Below are positions 54,471-62,806 of a stretch of 64,000 nucleotides of DNA, in pieces. Every line of letters starts with the position of its first letter. Position 1 is the first letter of the stretch. This stretch comes from Fundidesulfovibrio soli (GTDB taxonomy: Bacteria; Desulfobacterota; Desulfovibrionia; Desulfovibrionales; Desulfovibrionaceae). Where the stretch lies: NCBI RefSeq assembly GCF_022808695.1, contig NZ_JAKZKW010000004.1:123784-187783 (forward strand), read 5' to 3'. Under the pieces are notes generated by a model. It was not told where the DNA came from, did no database searches, and saw nothing but the letters and a program-made list of their open reading frames with translations. The position numbers were made by a program, and so were the translations under genes.

Positions 54471-56366
54471 ATGTGCGGCATAGCCGGTTTCGTGCACACG
54501 GGCGGCGAGCCCCTGCCCCAGGACGCGGCCCAGGTCCTGGAGGGCATGACCTCGCGCATGGCCCACCGCGGCCCCGACGGATGGGGGCACATGCTGCGCG
54601 GCCCGGCCGCCCTGGGCCACCGCAGGCTCTCCATCATCGACCTCTCCAGCGGCGGCCAGCCCATGGAGCACCATTCGGGCCGCTGCGCCGTGACCTTCAA
54701 CGGCGAGATCTACAACTACCGCGAGATCAAGGCCGAGCTTGAGGCCAGAGGGCACAGCTTCCGCACAAGCTCCGACACGGAGGTCATCCTGGCGGGCTGG
54801 CTGGAGTGGGGGCCGGACTGCCTGGACCGCTTCGAGGGCATGTTCGCCTTCGCCCTCTGGGACGACGCCAGCCGCACCCTGTTCTGCGCCCGCGACCGCT
54901 TCGGCAAGAAGCCCTTCTTTTACACCCTGCAGAACGGCGCGTTCGTCTTCGCCTCGGAGCTTACGGCCCTGACGCAATACCCGGGCCTGAAGCTCAGCGT
55001 GGCCCCCGAGACCCTGGCCCGCTTCCTGGCCTACGAATACGTGCCCACCCCGGACAGCATCTACCGGGAGGTGCGCAAGCTGCCGCCCTCGCACTACCTG
55101 CTGCTGCGGGACTCCCAGGTGGTGGTGGAGCCGTATTGGCAGCTGCCCGGGCCCGAGCCCACCCACGCCACCGAGGAGGAGCTCTGCGAGGAGCTGCGCG
55201 AGCGCCTGACCCTGGCCGTGAAGCGCAGGCTCGTCTCGGACGTGCCCCTGGGCGTGTTCCTCTCCGGCGGCATCGACTCCTCCATCGTGGCCGGGCTCAT
55301 GGCCCAGCTGGCCCCGCGCATCAAGACCTTCTCCATCGGCTTCCAGGAAGCCAGCTACGACGAGTCCTCCTATGCGCGCCTGGTGGCCAAACGCTGGGAG
55401 ACGGACCACCACGAGCGCATCCTGGCCGCCGAGGACTGCGCCGACCTGCTGCCCGAGATCGTCACCCGCTTCGACGAACCCATGGCCGACCCCTCCATCG
55501 CGCCCACCTACCTGCTCTCCAAGATCACCCGGGAGAAGGTCACCGTGGCCCTGGGCGGCGACGGCGCGGACGAGCTGTTCTCCGGCTACGAGCACTTCAT
55601 CGGCTTGAAGGCCTCGCGCTGGTACAACGCCCTGCCCGGTTTCCTGCGCCGGGGCGTGGTGGAGCCGCTGTGCGGCGTGCTGCCCGCCTCGGAGGGCTAC
55701 GTGAACCTGCGCCTGGGCGCGGCCACCTTCCTGGCCGGGGCCACGAAGCCCGAGTGGCTGCGCATACAGACCTGGCTCACGGCCCTGCACCCCGCGCAGC
55801 AGCGCGCCCTCTGGCTGGACCAGGGCATGGGCGCGCTCAGGGGCGACAACCTCTACGCCTCCACCAAGCGCATCTTCGAGCGCGCGCCCGGCTCCGTCAT
55901 GGACAAGGCCGCCCACACCTACGCCAGGCAGTTCCTGCTGGACTACATCCTGGTCAAGGTGGACCGCTGCACCATGATGCACTCCCTGGAGGCCCGCGCC
56001 CCCTTCCTGGATCGCGGCGTGGCCGAGTTCGCCTGCCGCCTGCCTTTCGATTTCAAGCTGCGCGGGCTTAAGCGCAAGTACATCCTGAAGAAGGCCCTGG
56101 CGGACGTGCTGCCCAAAGAGATTCTCACGCGCAACAAGCGCGGCTTCCTGATCCCGGTGGCCAAGTGGCTGCGCGGCAGGCTCCGCCCCCTGGTGGACGA
56201 ACTGCTGGGCGAAGCGCACCTGCGCGCCCAGGGCCTGTTCGAGCCCAAGGCCGTGCGCGCCCTGGTGGAGGAGCACGCCTCCGGCCGCGCCGACCGCCGC
56301 AAGGAGCTGTGGACCCTGCTGGTGCTCCAGCTCTGGCTCAAGCACAACAACCCGAGCATCGGCTAA
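54471..56366 (+). CDS. Asparagine synthase-like glutamine amidotransferase
   Basis: 631 aa. The N-terminal glutaminase domain starts with catalytic Cys2 (MCGIAGF) and has the HRGPDGWG and FNGEIYN motifs. The synthetase half holds the PP-loop SGGIDSS. It uses glutamine nitrogen and ATP to amidate a carboxylate. In polysaccharide clusters such enzymes often modify uronic acids or sugar precursors; free asparagine synthesis is the alternative. The cluster context suggests the former. Confidence 0.88.
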   Translation: MCGIAGFVHTGGEPLPQDAAQVLEGMTSRMAHRGPDGWGHMLRGPAALGHRRLSIIDLSSGGQPMEHHSGRCAVTFNGEIYNYREIKAELEARGHSFRTSSDTEVILAGWLEWGPDCLDRFEGMFAFALWDDASRTLFCARDRFGKKPFFYTLQNGAFVFASELTALTQYPGLKLSVAPETLARFLAYEYVPTPDSIYREVRKLPPSHYLLLRDSQVVVEPYWQLPGPEPTHATEEELCEELRERLTLAVKRRLVSDVPLGVFLSGGIDSSIVAGLMAQLAPRIKTFSIGFQEASYDESSYARLVAKRWETDHHERILAAEDCADLLPEIVTRFDEPMADPSIAPTYLLSKITREKVTVALGGDGADELFSGYEHFIGLKASRWYNALPGFLRRGVVEPLCGVLPASEGYVNLRLGAATFLAGATKPEWLRIQTWLTALHPAQQRALWLDQGMGALRGDNLYASTKRIFERAPGSVMDKAAHTYARQFLLDYILVKVDRCTMMHSLEARAPFLDRGVAEFACRLPFDFKLRGLKRKYILKKALADVLPKEILTRNKRGFLIPVAKWLRGRLRPLVDELLGEAHLRAQGLFEPKAVRALVEEHASGRADRRKELWTLLVLQLWLKHNNPSIG

Positions 56367-56379
56367 GTCCAGGACGAAC

Positions 56380-57444
56380 ATGGCACGCATCCTCTACGGC
56401 GTTCACGGCTCCCAGCACGGCCACGCCATCCGCGCCCTGACCCTGGCCCGGCGTTTCCCCCAGCACGAGTTCCTCTTCGTCACCAGCGAGGAGGCCGCCG
56501 GGATCCTGCGGCGCGACTACCGCGTGGAGACGGCGCTCAACCCCGGCACCCGCTACAAGAACTACTCCCTGGACCTCTGGGAGACCGTGAAGCTCGGCGT
56601 GAAGACCCTGGCGCGGCGCGAAAGCGAGCTCAAACGCCTGGGCCGCGTGATCGAGAGCTTCAAGCCCGACGCCTGCATCTCCGACTACGAATATTTCGTG
56701 CCCATCGCGGCCAAGCGCGCGGGGGTCCGCTGCCTCTCCATCGACCACCAGCACGTCATCACGCTCTGCCAGCACCGGCTGCCCCGCTCCGTCTGGTGGG
56801 ACCTGCGCTCCACCTCCTTCTCCGTGGACAACCTTTTCTCCAACTCCACGGACCATTTGGTGATCTCCTTCTACCAGCCGCCGCTGAAGCCCGGGCCGCA
56901 CAGGGCCATCTCGCCGCCCATCCACCGTGAGAAGGTCTTCGAGCACACGCCGAGCATCGGCGGGCACGTGCTCGTCTACCAGAGCTGCTCCATCTGCGAC
57001 CGCTTCGTGCCCCTGCTCAAGACGCTGGGGCGCCCGGTGATCGTCTACGGCTACCACCGCGACGAGGTGGACGGCCCCCTGACCTTCAAGACCTTCAGCG
57101 AGGACGGCCTGCTCGAAGACATGGCCTCCGCCGCCTATGTGATCTGCGGCGGCGGGCACACGCTCATGAGCGAGGCCCTCTACTACGGCAAGCCCATCAT
57201 TTCCCTGCCGGTCAAGGGCGCGTTCGAGCAGTGGCTCAACGCCCACTACCTGCAGAAGCTCGGCTACGGCCTGCATCTGGACATGCACCACCTGGACGAG
57301 GCCGCGGTCTCCGGCTTCGAGAGCCAGGTGGAGCGCTGCCGGGAGCGCGTGGCGGCGGTGGACTTCAGGGGCAACGAGTACGCCTTCGGGCTCGTGGAGA
57401 GCTACATAGGCGGCCAGCGCCTCCCCGCCGTTGCCAAGAATTGA
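56380..57444 (+). CDS. GT28-like glycosyltransferase (MJ1255/VC2487 type)
   Basis: 354 aa. GVHGSQHGHAIRALTLARRFP begins a UDP-sugar transferase-like GT-B fold. The donor loop is visible as VICGGGHTLMSEALYYGKPIISLPVKGAFEQWLNA, similar to the MurG/GT28 donor site. The substrate is not determinable. It starts 13 bp after the amidotransferase gene. A 66-bp gap follows before the radical SAM gene. Confidence 0.8.
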   Translation: MARILYGVHGSQHGHAIRALTLARRFPQHEFLFVTSEEAAGILRRDYRVETALNPGTRYKNYSLDLWETVKLGVKTLARRESELKRLGRVIESFKPDACISDYEYFVPIAAKRAGVRCLSIDHQHVITLCQHRLPRSVWWDLRSTSFSVDNLFSNSTDHLVISFYQPPLKPGPHRAISPPIHREKVFEHTPSIGGHVLVYQSCSICDRFVPLLKTLGRPVIVYGYHRDEVDGPLTFKTFSEDGLLEDMASAAYVICGGGHTLMSEALYYGKPIISLPVKGAFEQWLNAHYLQKLGYGLHLDMHHLDEAAVSGFESQVERCRERVAAVDFRGNEYAFGLVESYIGGQRLPAVAKN

Positions 57445-57510
57445 CGATTGCGCTAGTTCGGGCAGGATGTGTAAAATCAGGATAGACACTTAAGCGATTA
57501 CGGACATGCC

Positions 57511-59079
57511 ATGAACGCGAAACGCCCCCTGACTCCCGGAAGCTATTACCGCCTCCCCTGGAACCTGGCCGACAACTCCATCACCTGGCTGGAGCCGACC
57601 ACCAAGTGCAACCTCTATTGCGAAGGCTGCTATCGCGAGAACGACCCCGACGGGCACAAGCCCCTGGCGGACGTCATCCGCGACCTGGAGCAGGTTCGCG
57701 CGCTACGGCGCACCGACGGCATCTCCATCGCCGGCGGCGAACCCCTGATCTACCCCGACATCGTGGAGCTGGTGCGCTACGTGGCCGCCCAGGGCTGGAA
57801 GCCCATCATCAACTCCAACGGCCAGGCCCTGACGCCCGCCCTGGTGCGCGACCTGACCAAGGCCGGGCTGGTGGGCTTCACCATGCACGTGGACTCCCAC
57901 CAGAAGCGCCCGGGCTGGATCGGCAAAACCGAGGCCGAGCTGTGCGAGCTGCGCCTGAAGCTGGCCAAGATGATCCACGAGCACAGCGGCGGCAAGGTGG
58001 CCTGCGCCTTCAACGCCACCATCTACCGCGACACCCTGGACGACATCCCCATGCTCACCAACTGGGCGCAGGAGCACATGGACCTGGTGCAGACCATGGT
58101 CTACATCCTGTTCCGCTCCGCCAAGACCCAATGGAATTTCGACGTGTTCGTGGGCGGGCGCGAGGTGAAGCCCACGGAGCTCGTCTACCAGCTGGACCAC
58201 ATGGAGACCCACAAGGACATCGTGGCCCAGGAAGTGGCCGACAAGATCCGCGAGGTCTGCCCCGAGTTCGAGCCCTGCGCCTACCTGAACGGCACCGAGG
58301 ACCCGCAGTCCATGAAGTGGCTGCTCACCCTGCGCGTGGGCGACAAGAACCGCATCCTGGGGCACCTCTCGCCCAAGTTCGCCGAGATCGTCCAGAGCTT
58401 CCACCACCTGTTCTTCGGCACCTACCTGGCCTACACCCGGCCCTGGCTTACCAACACGGCCCAGGCCATGTTCCCCCTGGCGCTCTTCGACAAGTCAATC
58501 CGCAAGATCTTCGGGCGGTGGCTCAAGGAGCCCTCCAAGTGGACGGACTGCCTGCACATCCAGTCCATCATGATCATCCAGCCCTGCGACGTCTTCGACG
58601 ACGGCCGCCAGAACATGTGCGATGGCTGCCCGGACGCCATCCACTACAAGGGCAAGATGGTCTGGAGCTGCCGCGTGGACGAACTGGAGAAGTTCGGCGG
58701 GTTCATCTCCTGCACGCCGCGCGGCGGATGCTGCGGCGGCGCGGCCCAGGAGGCCCCGGCCAAGGTGCAGGCCCCGCAGGCCCCCGAAGGCGACACCCAG
58801 CCCGAAGCGCCCGAGGCCGAAACACCTGAGGCCGCCGCGCCCGTTGCCGCACCGGCGCCGGCCGTGGCCGAGGAGCACCTGCCCGTCTCCAAGGAGGAGG
58901 CCCTGCCCCAGGTGAAGCAGATGCCTCTGCCAGTGGTGCACGAGACGCCGCTGCCCGCCGTGTCCGAGCCGACAACCAAGCCCGCTCCGGCTGCCGCGGC
59001 CGCCAAGCCCAAGGCCAAGCCCAAGGCTGAAGCCGCAGCGAAGAAAACCAAGGCCTCCAAGGCCAAAAAATCCAAGTGA
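57511..59079 (+). CDS. Radical SAM enzyme with SPASM-like Cys cluster and Lys-rich tail
   Basis: 522 aa. The [4Fe-4S]-SAM motif CNLYCEGC (Cys33, 37, 40) and the GGEPL segment are typical. A second Cys group (CDVFDDGRQNMCDGC, WSCRVDE, SCTPRGGCCGG) may bind an auxiliary cluster. From about residue 412 on, roughly 110 residues are a low-complexity Ala/Pro/Glu region ending in a basic stretch (AKPKAKPKAEAAAKKTKASK). The reaction is unknown. Placement between glycosyltransferase and flippase genes suggests a glycan modification, by inference. Confidence 0.85.
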   Translation: MNAKRPLTPGSYYRLPWNLADNSITWLEPTTKCNLYCEGCYRENDPDGHKPLADVIRDLEQVRALRRTDGISIAGGEPLIYPDIVELVRYVAAQGWKPIINSNGQALTPALVRDLTKAGLVGFTMHVDSHQKRPGWIGKTEAELCELRLKLAKMIHEHSGGKVACAFNATIYRDTLDDIPMLTNWAQEHMDLVQTMVYILFRSAKTQWNFDVFVGGREVKPTELVYQLDHMETHKDIVAQEVADKIREVCPEFEPCAYLNGTEDPQSMKWLLTLRVGDKNRILGHLSPKFAEIVQSFHHLFFGTYLAYTRPWLTNTAQAMFPLALFDKSIRKIFGRWLKEPSKWTDCLHIQSIMIIQPCDVFDDGRQNMCDGCPDAIHYKGKMVWSCRVDELEKFGGFISCTPRGGCCGGAAQEAPAKVQAPQAPEGDTQPEAPEAETPEAAAPVAAPAPAVAEEHLPVSKEEALPQVKQMPLPVVHETPLPAVSEPTTKPAPAAAAAKPKAKPKAEAAAKKTKASKAKKSK

Positions 59080-59086
59080 TGCCGCA

Positions 59087-59110
59087 GGGGCGGGCCAGCA
59101 GGCCCGCCCC
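59087..59110. other. Strong GC hairpin between radical SAM and flippase genes
   Basis: The 10-bp stem GGGGCGGGCC/GGCCCGCCCC with loop AGCA lies eight bases after the radical SAM stop. No T run follows, so it is not a standard terminator. It may stabilise mRNA 3' ends or partially attenuate the flippase gene. Confidence 0.6.
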
Positions 59111-59137
59111 TCTCCATCCGCATAAGACGCCAAACGA

Positions 59138-60586
59138 ATGACCCGTCCGCCCGCACCGTCGTCTCCAGGCGTCAAATCCCACGGCATCTTGGGCAAGTTC
59201 CTGCATCTCGCCTCCGCCCAGACCATCCGCGACCTGCTGCACACCGCCTTCTTCATCTACCTGGCCCGCATGGACCAGAGCCACTACGGCGAGTTCCAGC
59301 TGGCCTTCAACACGGCCGTCATCGTGCTCTTCCTGGGCGAGTTCGGCCTGAACCAGCCCCTGGTCTCCTCGCTCTCCAAGAAGTTCGGGCACAAGGGCGA
59401 CATCCTGGTGCAGTACACGCTGATCAAGGCCACCATCCTGGTGCTGGGGTGGCTCGGCGTCACGGCCTTCGTCATGCAGCAGCGCTACACCGGGGGCCTG
59501 ACCAACCTCATCCAGGTGATCACGGCCGGCGTGGGCCTGGAGGCTCTGGCCAGCACCTTCTTCGTGGCCTGCCGCGTGCAGGGCCGCCAGGACCTGGAGG
59601 CCCGCATCCGCACCCTGGGCGCGGTCTGCGGCTACGGCTGGGCCCTGGGCACCCTTGCCCTTGGCTTCCAGCCCCACTGGATCGCCCTGTTCAAGATCAT
59701 CGAGAACGGCATCAACCTCGCGGGCGGGGCCTGGATCGCCATCAACAAGACCGACATCCAGAGCCTGACCCTCAAGGGCAAGGCCCTGGCCCGAACCTGG
59801 GCCACGGCCAAGGGCGGGCTGGTGTTCGTGTTCATGGCCCTGTTCTCCATCCTCTACAACAAGGCCAACCTCTTCTTCCTGCAGCGCGTGGCAGGCCCCA
59901 ACTCCGTGGCCCAATACTCCGCCACCTGGGAGGTGGTGGACGCCATCCAGATCCCCATCTCCAGCCTGCTCATGAAGAGCGTGCTTTTCCCGCTGTTCGT
60001 TGGCCTCTGGCGCCACAACAAGGACGAGTTCGACCGCCTCAAGGACAACTCGGTCAAATGGCTGCTCGGGGCCTCCGTGCCGGTGATGTTCTTCCTGTTC
60101 ATCGAGTCCGACAGGATCATCGGGCTGATCTACGGCCAGAGCTACACCCAGGCCATGTGGCTGCAGAAGTGGCTGGTGCCCTCGGTGATGTTCAGCTTCA
60201 TCCACAACCTCGCCGCCTACCTGATGATGAGCCAGCACCGCCAGAACGCCCTGTTCTGGATCTACGGGGGCGGACTGGCCCTGAACGTGGCCCTGTGCGC
60301 GCTGCTCATCCCGCAGAACCCGCTGCTTGGCGCGGGGCTGGCCATCGTCATCACCAAGGGCGCGGTGGGGGCCTGCACCACGCTCTACTGCCAGCGCACC
60401 ATGCAGCTGATCAAATGGCGGGCCGTGGCCCCCGTGGTCCTGACCACGGCCATCGGCGCGGCGCTCTATTTCGGCCTGCGGCCCCTGGGGATCAGGGAGC
60501 TGGCCGAAGGCGCGGCGATTGCGCCGTTCGTGGTGCTGGGCTGGAAATGGTGGAAGGAGATGCGGGGGCAGTTGCAGAAGGGCTGA
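59138..60586 (+). CDS. Wzx-type oligosaccharide flippase (MOP superfamily)
   Basis: 482 aa with about twelve to fourteen predicted membrane helices. The N-terminal region FFIYLARMDQSHYGEFQLAFN and the mid region FFLQRVAGPNSVAQYSATWEVVD are typical of polysaccharide-biosynthesis exporters. It would move a lipid-linked sugar unit across the inner membrane. It follows the radical SAM gene by 58 bp. No polymerase (Wzy) or Wza/Wzc lies in the window. Confidence 0.88.
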   Translation: MTRPPAPSSPGVKSHGILGKFLHLASAQTIRDLLHTAFFIYLARMDQSHYGEFQLAFNTAVIVLFLGEFGLNQPLVSSLSKKFGHKGDILVQYTLIKATILVLGWLGVTAFVMQQRYTGGLTNLIQVITAGVGLEALASTFFVACRVQGRQDLEARIRTLGAVCGYGWALGTLALGFQPHWIALFKIIENGINLAGGAWIAINKTDIQSLTLKGKALARTWATAKGGLVFVFMALFSILYNKANLFFLQRVAGPNSVAQYSATWEVVDAIQIPISSLLMKSVLFPLFVGLWRHNKDEFDRLKDNSVKWLLGASVPVMFFLFIESDRIIGLIYGQSYTQAMWLQKWLVPSVMFSFIHNLAAYLMMSQHRQNALFWIYGGGLALNVALCALLIPQNPLLGAGLAIVITKGAVGACTTLYCQRTMQLIKWRAVAPVVLTTAIGAALYFGLRPLGIRELAEGAAIAPFVVLGWKWWKEMRGQLQKG

Positions 60587-60611
60587 ACCCAGATTCTAGG
60601 CGATATTTCTT

Positions 60612-60679
60612 GGGGAGGCTCCGCCTCCCCAAACCCCACCGGCAGGGGGATGATCCCCCTGCACCCCCAATAGCTTCGC
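60612..60679 (+). repeat. Extragenic repeat, family A (copy 2)
   Basis: 68 bp, 62 of 68 identical to 20476-20543. The stem GCAGGGGG/CCCCCTGC has a G-C pair where copy 1 has C-G, a compensatory change. It lies between the flippase and GT2 genes, convergent. Confidence 0.8.
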
Positions 60680-60702
60680 GTAGTCCGGCGGCCAAAATTA
60701 CG

Positions 60703-60735
60703 GCAGCCCGCCTGGCCAATGGCCAGGCGGGCTGC
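60703..60735. terminator. Long hairpin between repeats A and B
   Basis: A 15-bp perfect stem GCAGCCCGCCTGGCC/GGCCAGGCGGGCTGC has loop AAT. The plus-strand tail AAACATTTTC is only weakly T-rich. It probably ends the glycan operon transcript, with lower certainty than the other terminators. Confidence 0.5.
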
Positions 60736-60799
60736 AAACATTTTCATAGCAGGGTTCACATCGGCTCCCACCGCACGTCGGAATGGTGATCCCGTCCCA

Positions 60800-60852
60800 T
60801 TTGCGGGTCCAGGGGGCCACGCCCCCTGGCGGGGTGCGGGGCAGCGCCCCGC
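60800..60852 (+). repeat. Extragenic repeat, family B (copy 2)
   Basis: TTTGCGGGTCC, hairpin CCAGGGGGC/GCCCCCTGG, hairpin GCGGGGC/GCCCCGC. It matches 20618-20671 with stems conserved and loops changed (CAC here, ATCAT there). Confidence 0.8.
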
Positions 60853-60880
60853 GTCTTCAAACCCATCCGTCCCGACAAGA

Positions 60881-60917
60881 CAAAAAGGCCGGTGCGGGAA
60901 TCTCCCGCGCCGGCCTT
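60881..60917 (-). terminator. Terminator of the GT2 gene
   Basis: AAGGCCGGTGCGGGA/TCCCGCGCCGGCCTT with one mismatch; on the minus strand it ends TTTTTG. Confidence 0.88.
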
Positions 60918-60949
60918 CATTGCATCGCAGCGCCGAGCGCCCGTCTGCT

Positions 60950-62122
60950 CTAACTTCTGAGCACCTTCACCACGCGCCCGCCCCAGGTCACTTTGTAGGA
61001 AATCCCGCGCCAGGACATGGTGAACGTGGTCCAGGTGCGCAGGTAGCACCAGGAGGTCATCAGGAAGGTGACGAAGAACCCCCGCATCCAGTGCCAGAGG
61101 GTCATGGGACGGGGCGAGAAGTTTTTGAAGGCCATGCCCACGGCGGTGAACCCGCCCGCATAGGCCAGGGCCGCGCCCAGCCACCACCACCCGGCGCATC
61201 CGGCCAGCGCGCCCAGCACGCCACCCAGCGCGGCCAGGGGCGGGAACAGGAAAAGCCAGACCACCACCAGGGAGCCGAGCCACATTTCAGGGGTGCAGAA
61301 CTTGAGGTAGAGCAGCTGGCGGGTGAGCCAGTCCTCCCAGAGTTTCCACTTCACGGCCTTGAGCGGGGTGTCCAGGCAGGCGTCGGCCACGGGCCAGGTG
61401 CGGATGCGCTTCTTGGCCAGCAGGGGCCCCATGGAGAAGTCGTCCACGATGTTGTGCGCCCAGACCTTGGCCACGCCGTTCTCCTCGAAGGCCTCGCGGG
61501 TGATGGCCATGGCCCCGCCCCAGGGCTGGGTGATGGCCCGGATGGGCTGCAGGCAGTGCAGGGCCAGGCAGACGTTGAGCATGCCCAGGGTGGGGATGGC
61601 CGTGTCGCGCGGGATAACGCGATGGAACCCGCCGGAGATCACGGCCCATTCCTTGGCCAGCGGCTCCAGCAGCAGCGCGGCCAGGTCGGCCTTGGCCAGG
61701 TGCGAGGAGTCGCAGAAAATGTAGGCCTCGGGCCAGTCGCCCAGGTGGCGCACCCCGGCCAACAGGTTGTGGTTCTTCTGGCCGCTGGTGGTGGCCGGGC
61801 CGCTGGTGAGCAGCACGGCGTCCTCGCGGCCCTCGATGAGCGCGCGGACCATGGCCGTGGCCGGGTCTTCCTCGTCGCGGGTGACGATGACGTAGCGCAG
61901 GCCCGGGTACTCCTGCCTGAGCAGGCTGGCCAGGCCGTTGCGGACCGTTGGCGTATCCCCGGTGACGGGGACGATCATGGCGGCGCGCAGGGGCTTGGCC
62001 GGAGCCCTGTCCAGGGGCGGCTGGAGACGCATGCCGCTCAGGACGTGCCTGCGGCCCGCGAGGTAGAGCGCGAAGAGAACGGCGATTTCGGCCAGGGCCG
62101 AGAGTACGAAAAGGGTTTTCAC
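60950..62122 (-). CDS. GT2/GT21-like membrane glycosyltransferase
   Basis: 390 aa from GTG 62122 with AAGGA upstream. An N-terminal membrane helix (residues 1-22) precedes a GT-A domain: YVIVTRDEEDP, KNHNLLAG, FCDSSH (DxD-like), VVDDFSMGPLL and LWEDWLTRQLL (the QxxRW-like acceptor site). Three more helices follow at the C-terminus. The layout resembles ceramide glucosyltransferase-like enzymes that act on lipid acceptors. It lies 20 bp after a small exported-protein gene. Confidence 0.82.
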   Translation of the reverse strand: MKTLFVLSALAEIAVLFALYLAGRRHVLSGMRLQPPLDRAPAKPLRAAMIVPVTGDTPTVRNGLASLLRQEYPGLRYVIVTRDEEDPATAMVRALIEGREDAVLLTSGPATTSGQKNHNLLAGVRHLGDWPEAYIFCDSSHLAKADLAALLLEPLAKEWAVISGGFHRVIPRDTAIPTLGMLNVCLALHCLQPIRAITQPWGGAMAITREAFEENGVAKVWAHNIVDDFSMGPLLAKKRIRTWPVADACLDTPLKAVKWKLWEDWLTRQLLYLKFCTPEMWLGSLVVVWLFLFPPLAALGGVLGALAGCAGWWWLGAALAYAGGFTAVGMAFKNFSPRPMTLWHWMRGFFVTFLMTSWCYLRTWTTFTMSWRGISYKVTWGGRVVKVLRS

Positions 62123-62142
62123 TGCGTATGGTTCCTTGAAAA

Positions 62143-62556
62143 TCAGTTGGCGGGGGGAAATCCCGCAGGCCACTCCAGCCCGCCGGGGGCTGTGCGGCCC
62201 TTGGCGGTGCGCTTGGCCTGCATGGGTACCGAGGGGCCATCCTTGAAGTAGAACGTGCCCGCGGCCGTGTCCGCGCCCTGCAGCGCTCCCTCGAAATAGT
62301 TGCCGCTGCCGTGCTGGGCGCGGATGCGGCCGTTGTCCATCATCCCCGCCAGATGGTAGGTGTTGCGCTCGCCGGTGCGGGTGAACACATAGGCCACGCC
62401 GTAAAGGAACTTGCCGCGCTGCTCCAGATGGCACTCCACGCGGTTTCCCATGAATTCGGCCTCCCAGCGCCCGGTCAAGTCCGCCGATGCGGCGGCGGGC
62501 AGGGCCAGGGCGAGGGCCAGCAGAACGGCGCAGGCCATCGTCGTGAGGGGTTTCAT
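62143..62556 (-). CDS. Small exported beta-rich protein of unknown function
   Basis: 137 aa with GGAG upstream. The signal peptide (about residues 1-25, AAASA) is followed by a compact domain with repeated beta strands (GRWEAEFMGNRVECHLEQRG, FYFKDGP). No domain identified; a lipocalin-like barrel is possible. It is upstream of the GT2 gene by 20 bp, so the two may be co-expressed. Confidence 0.78.
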   Translation of the reverse strand: MKPLTTMACAVLLALALALPAAASADLTGRWEAEFMGNRVECHLEQRGKFLYGVAYVFTRTGERNTYHLAGMMDNGRIRAQHGSGNYFEGALQGADTAAGTFYFKDGPSVPMQAKRTAKGRTAPGGLEWPAGFPPAN

Positions 62557-62660
62557 ATTTCACTCCAGCGGGCTTGTTCGCCCGCGCCTTATAAACGTTC
62601 GCTTCGGGCTTGAACAGCCCGCATATTGTTCCCTGCGGCCCGCAATCCCCGCCGGACAGG

Positions 62661-62713
62661 CGCGAAGCGGGATGGGAGTGCAGAGGGACGAAGTCCCTTT
62701 GCCCGCCGGAGGC
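62661..62713 (+). repeat. Extragenic palindromic repeat, family C (copy 3)
   Basis: GCGAAGCGGGATGGGAG, then AGGGACGAAGTCCCTTT and GCCCGCCGGAGGC, aligning with 11952-12005 in the same orientation. With copy 2 it forms a large inverted pair. Confidence 0.7.
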
Positions 62714-62749
62714 ACTCTCCCCTCTCCGGCGCGATCAGCCATCAAGAAA

Positions 62750-62791
62750 GCCTCCGGCGGCCAAAGGGAGTTTCTCCCTTTGGAATCCCTT
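62750..62791 (-). repeat. Extragenic palindromic repeat, family C (copy 2)
   Basis: The reverse complement matches 11964-12005 at 41 of 42 bases. It lies between the GT4 and small exported-protein genes, facing copy 3 (62661-62713). Confidence 0.78.
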
Positions 62792-62806
62792 ATAATACCC
62801 GTCCGG

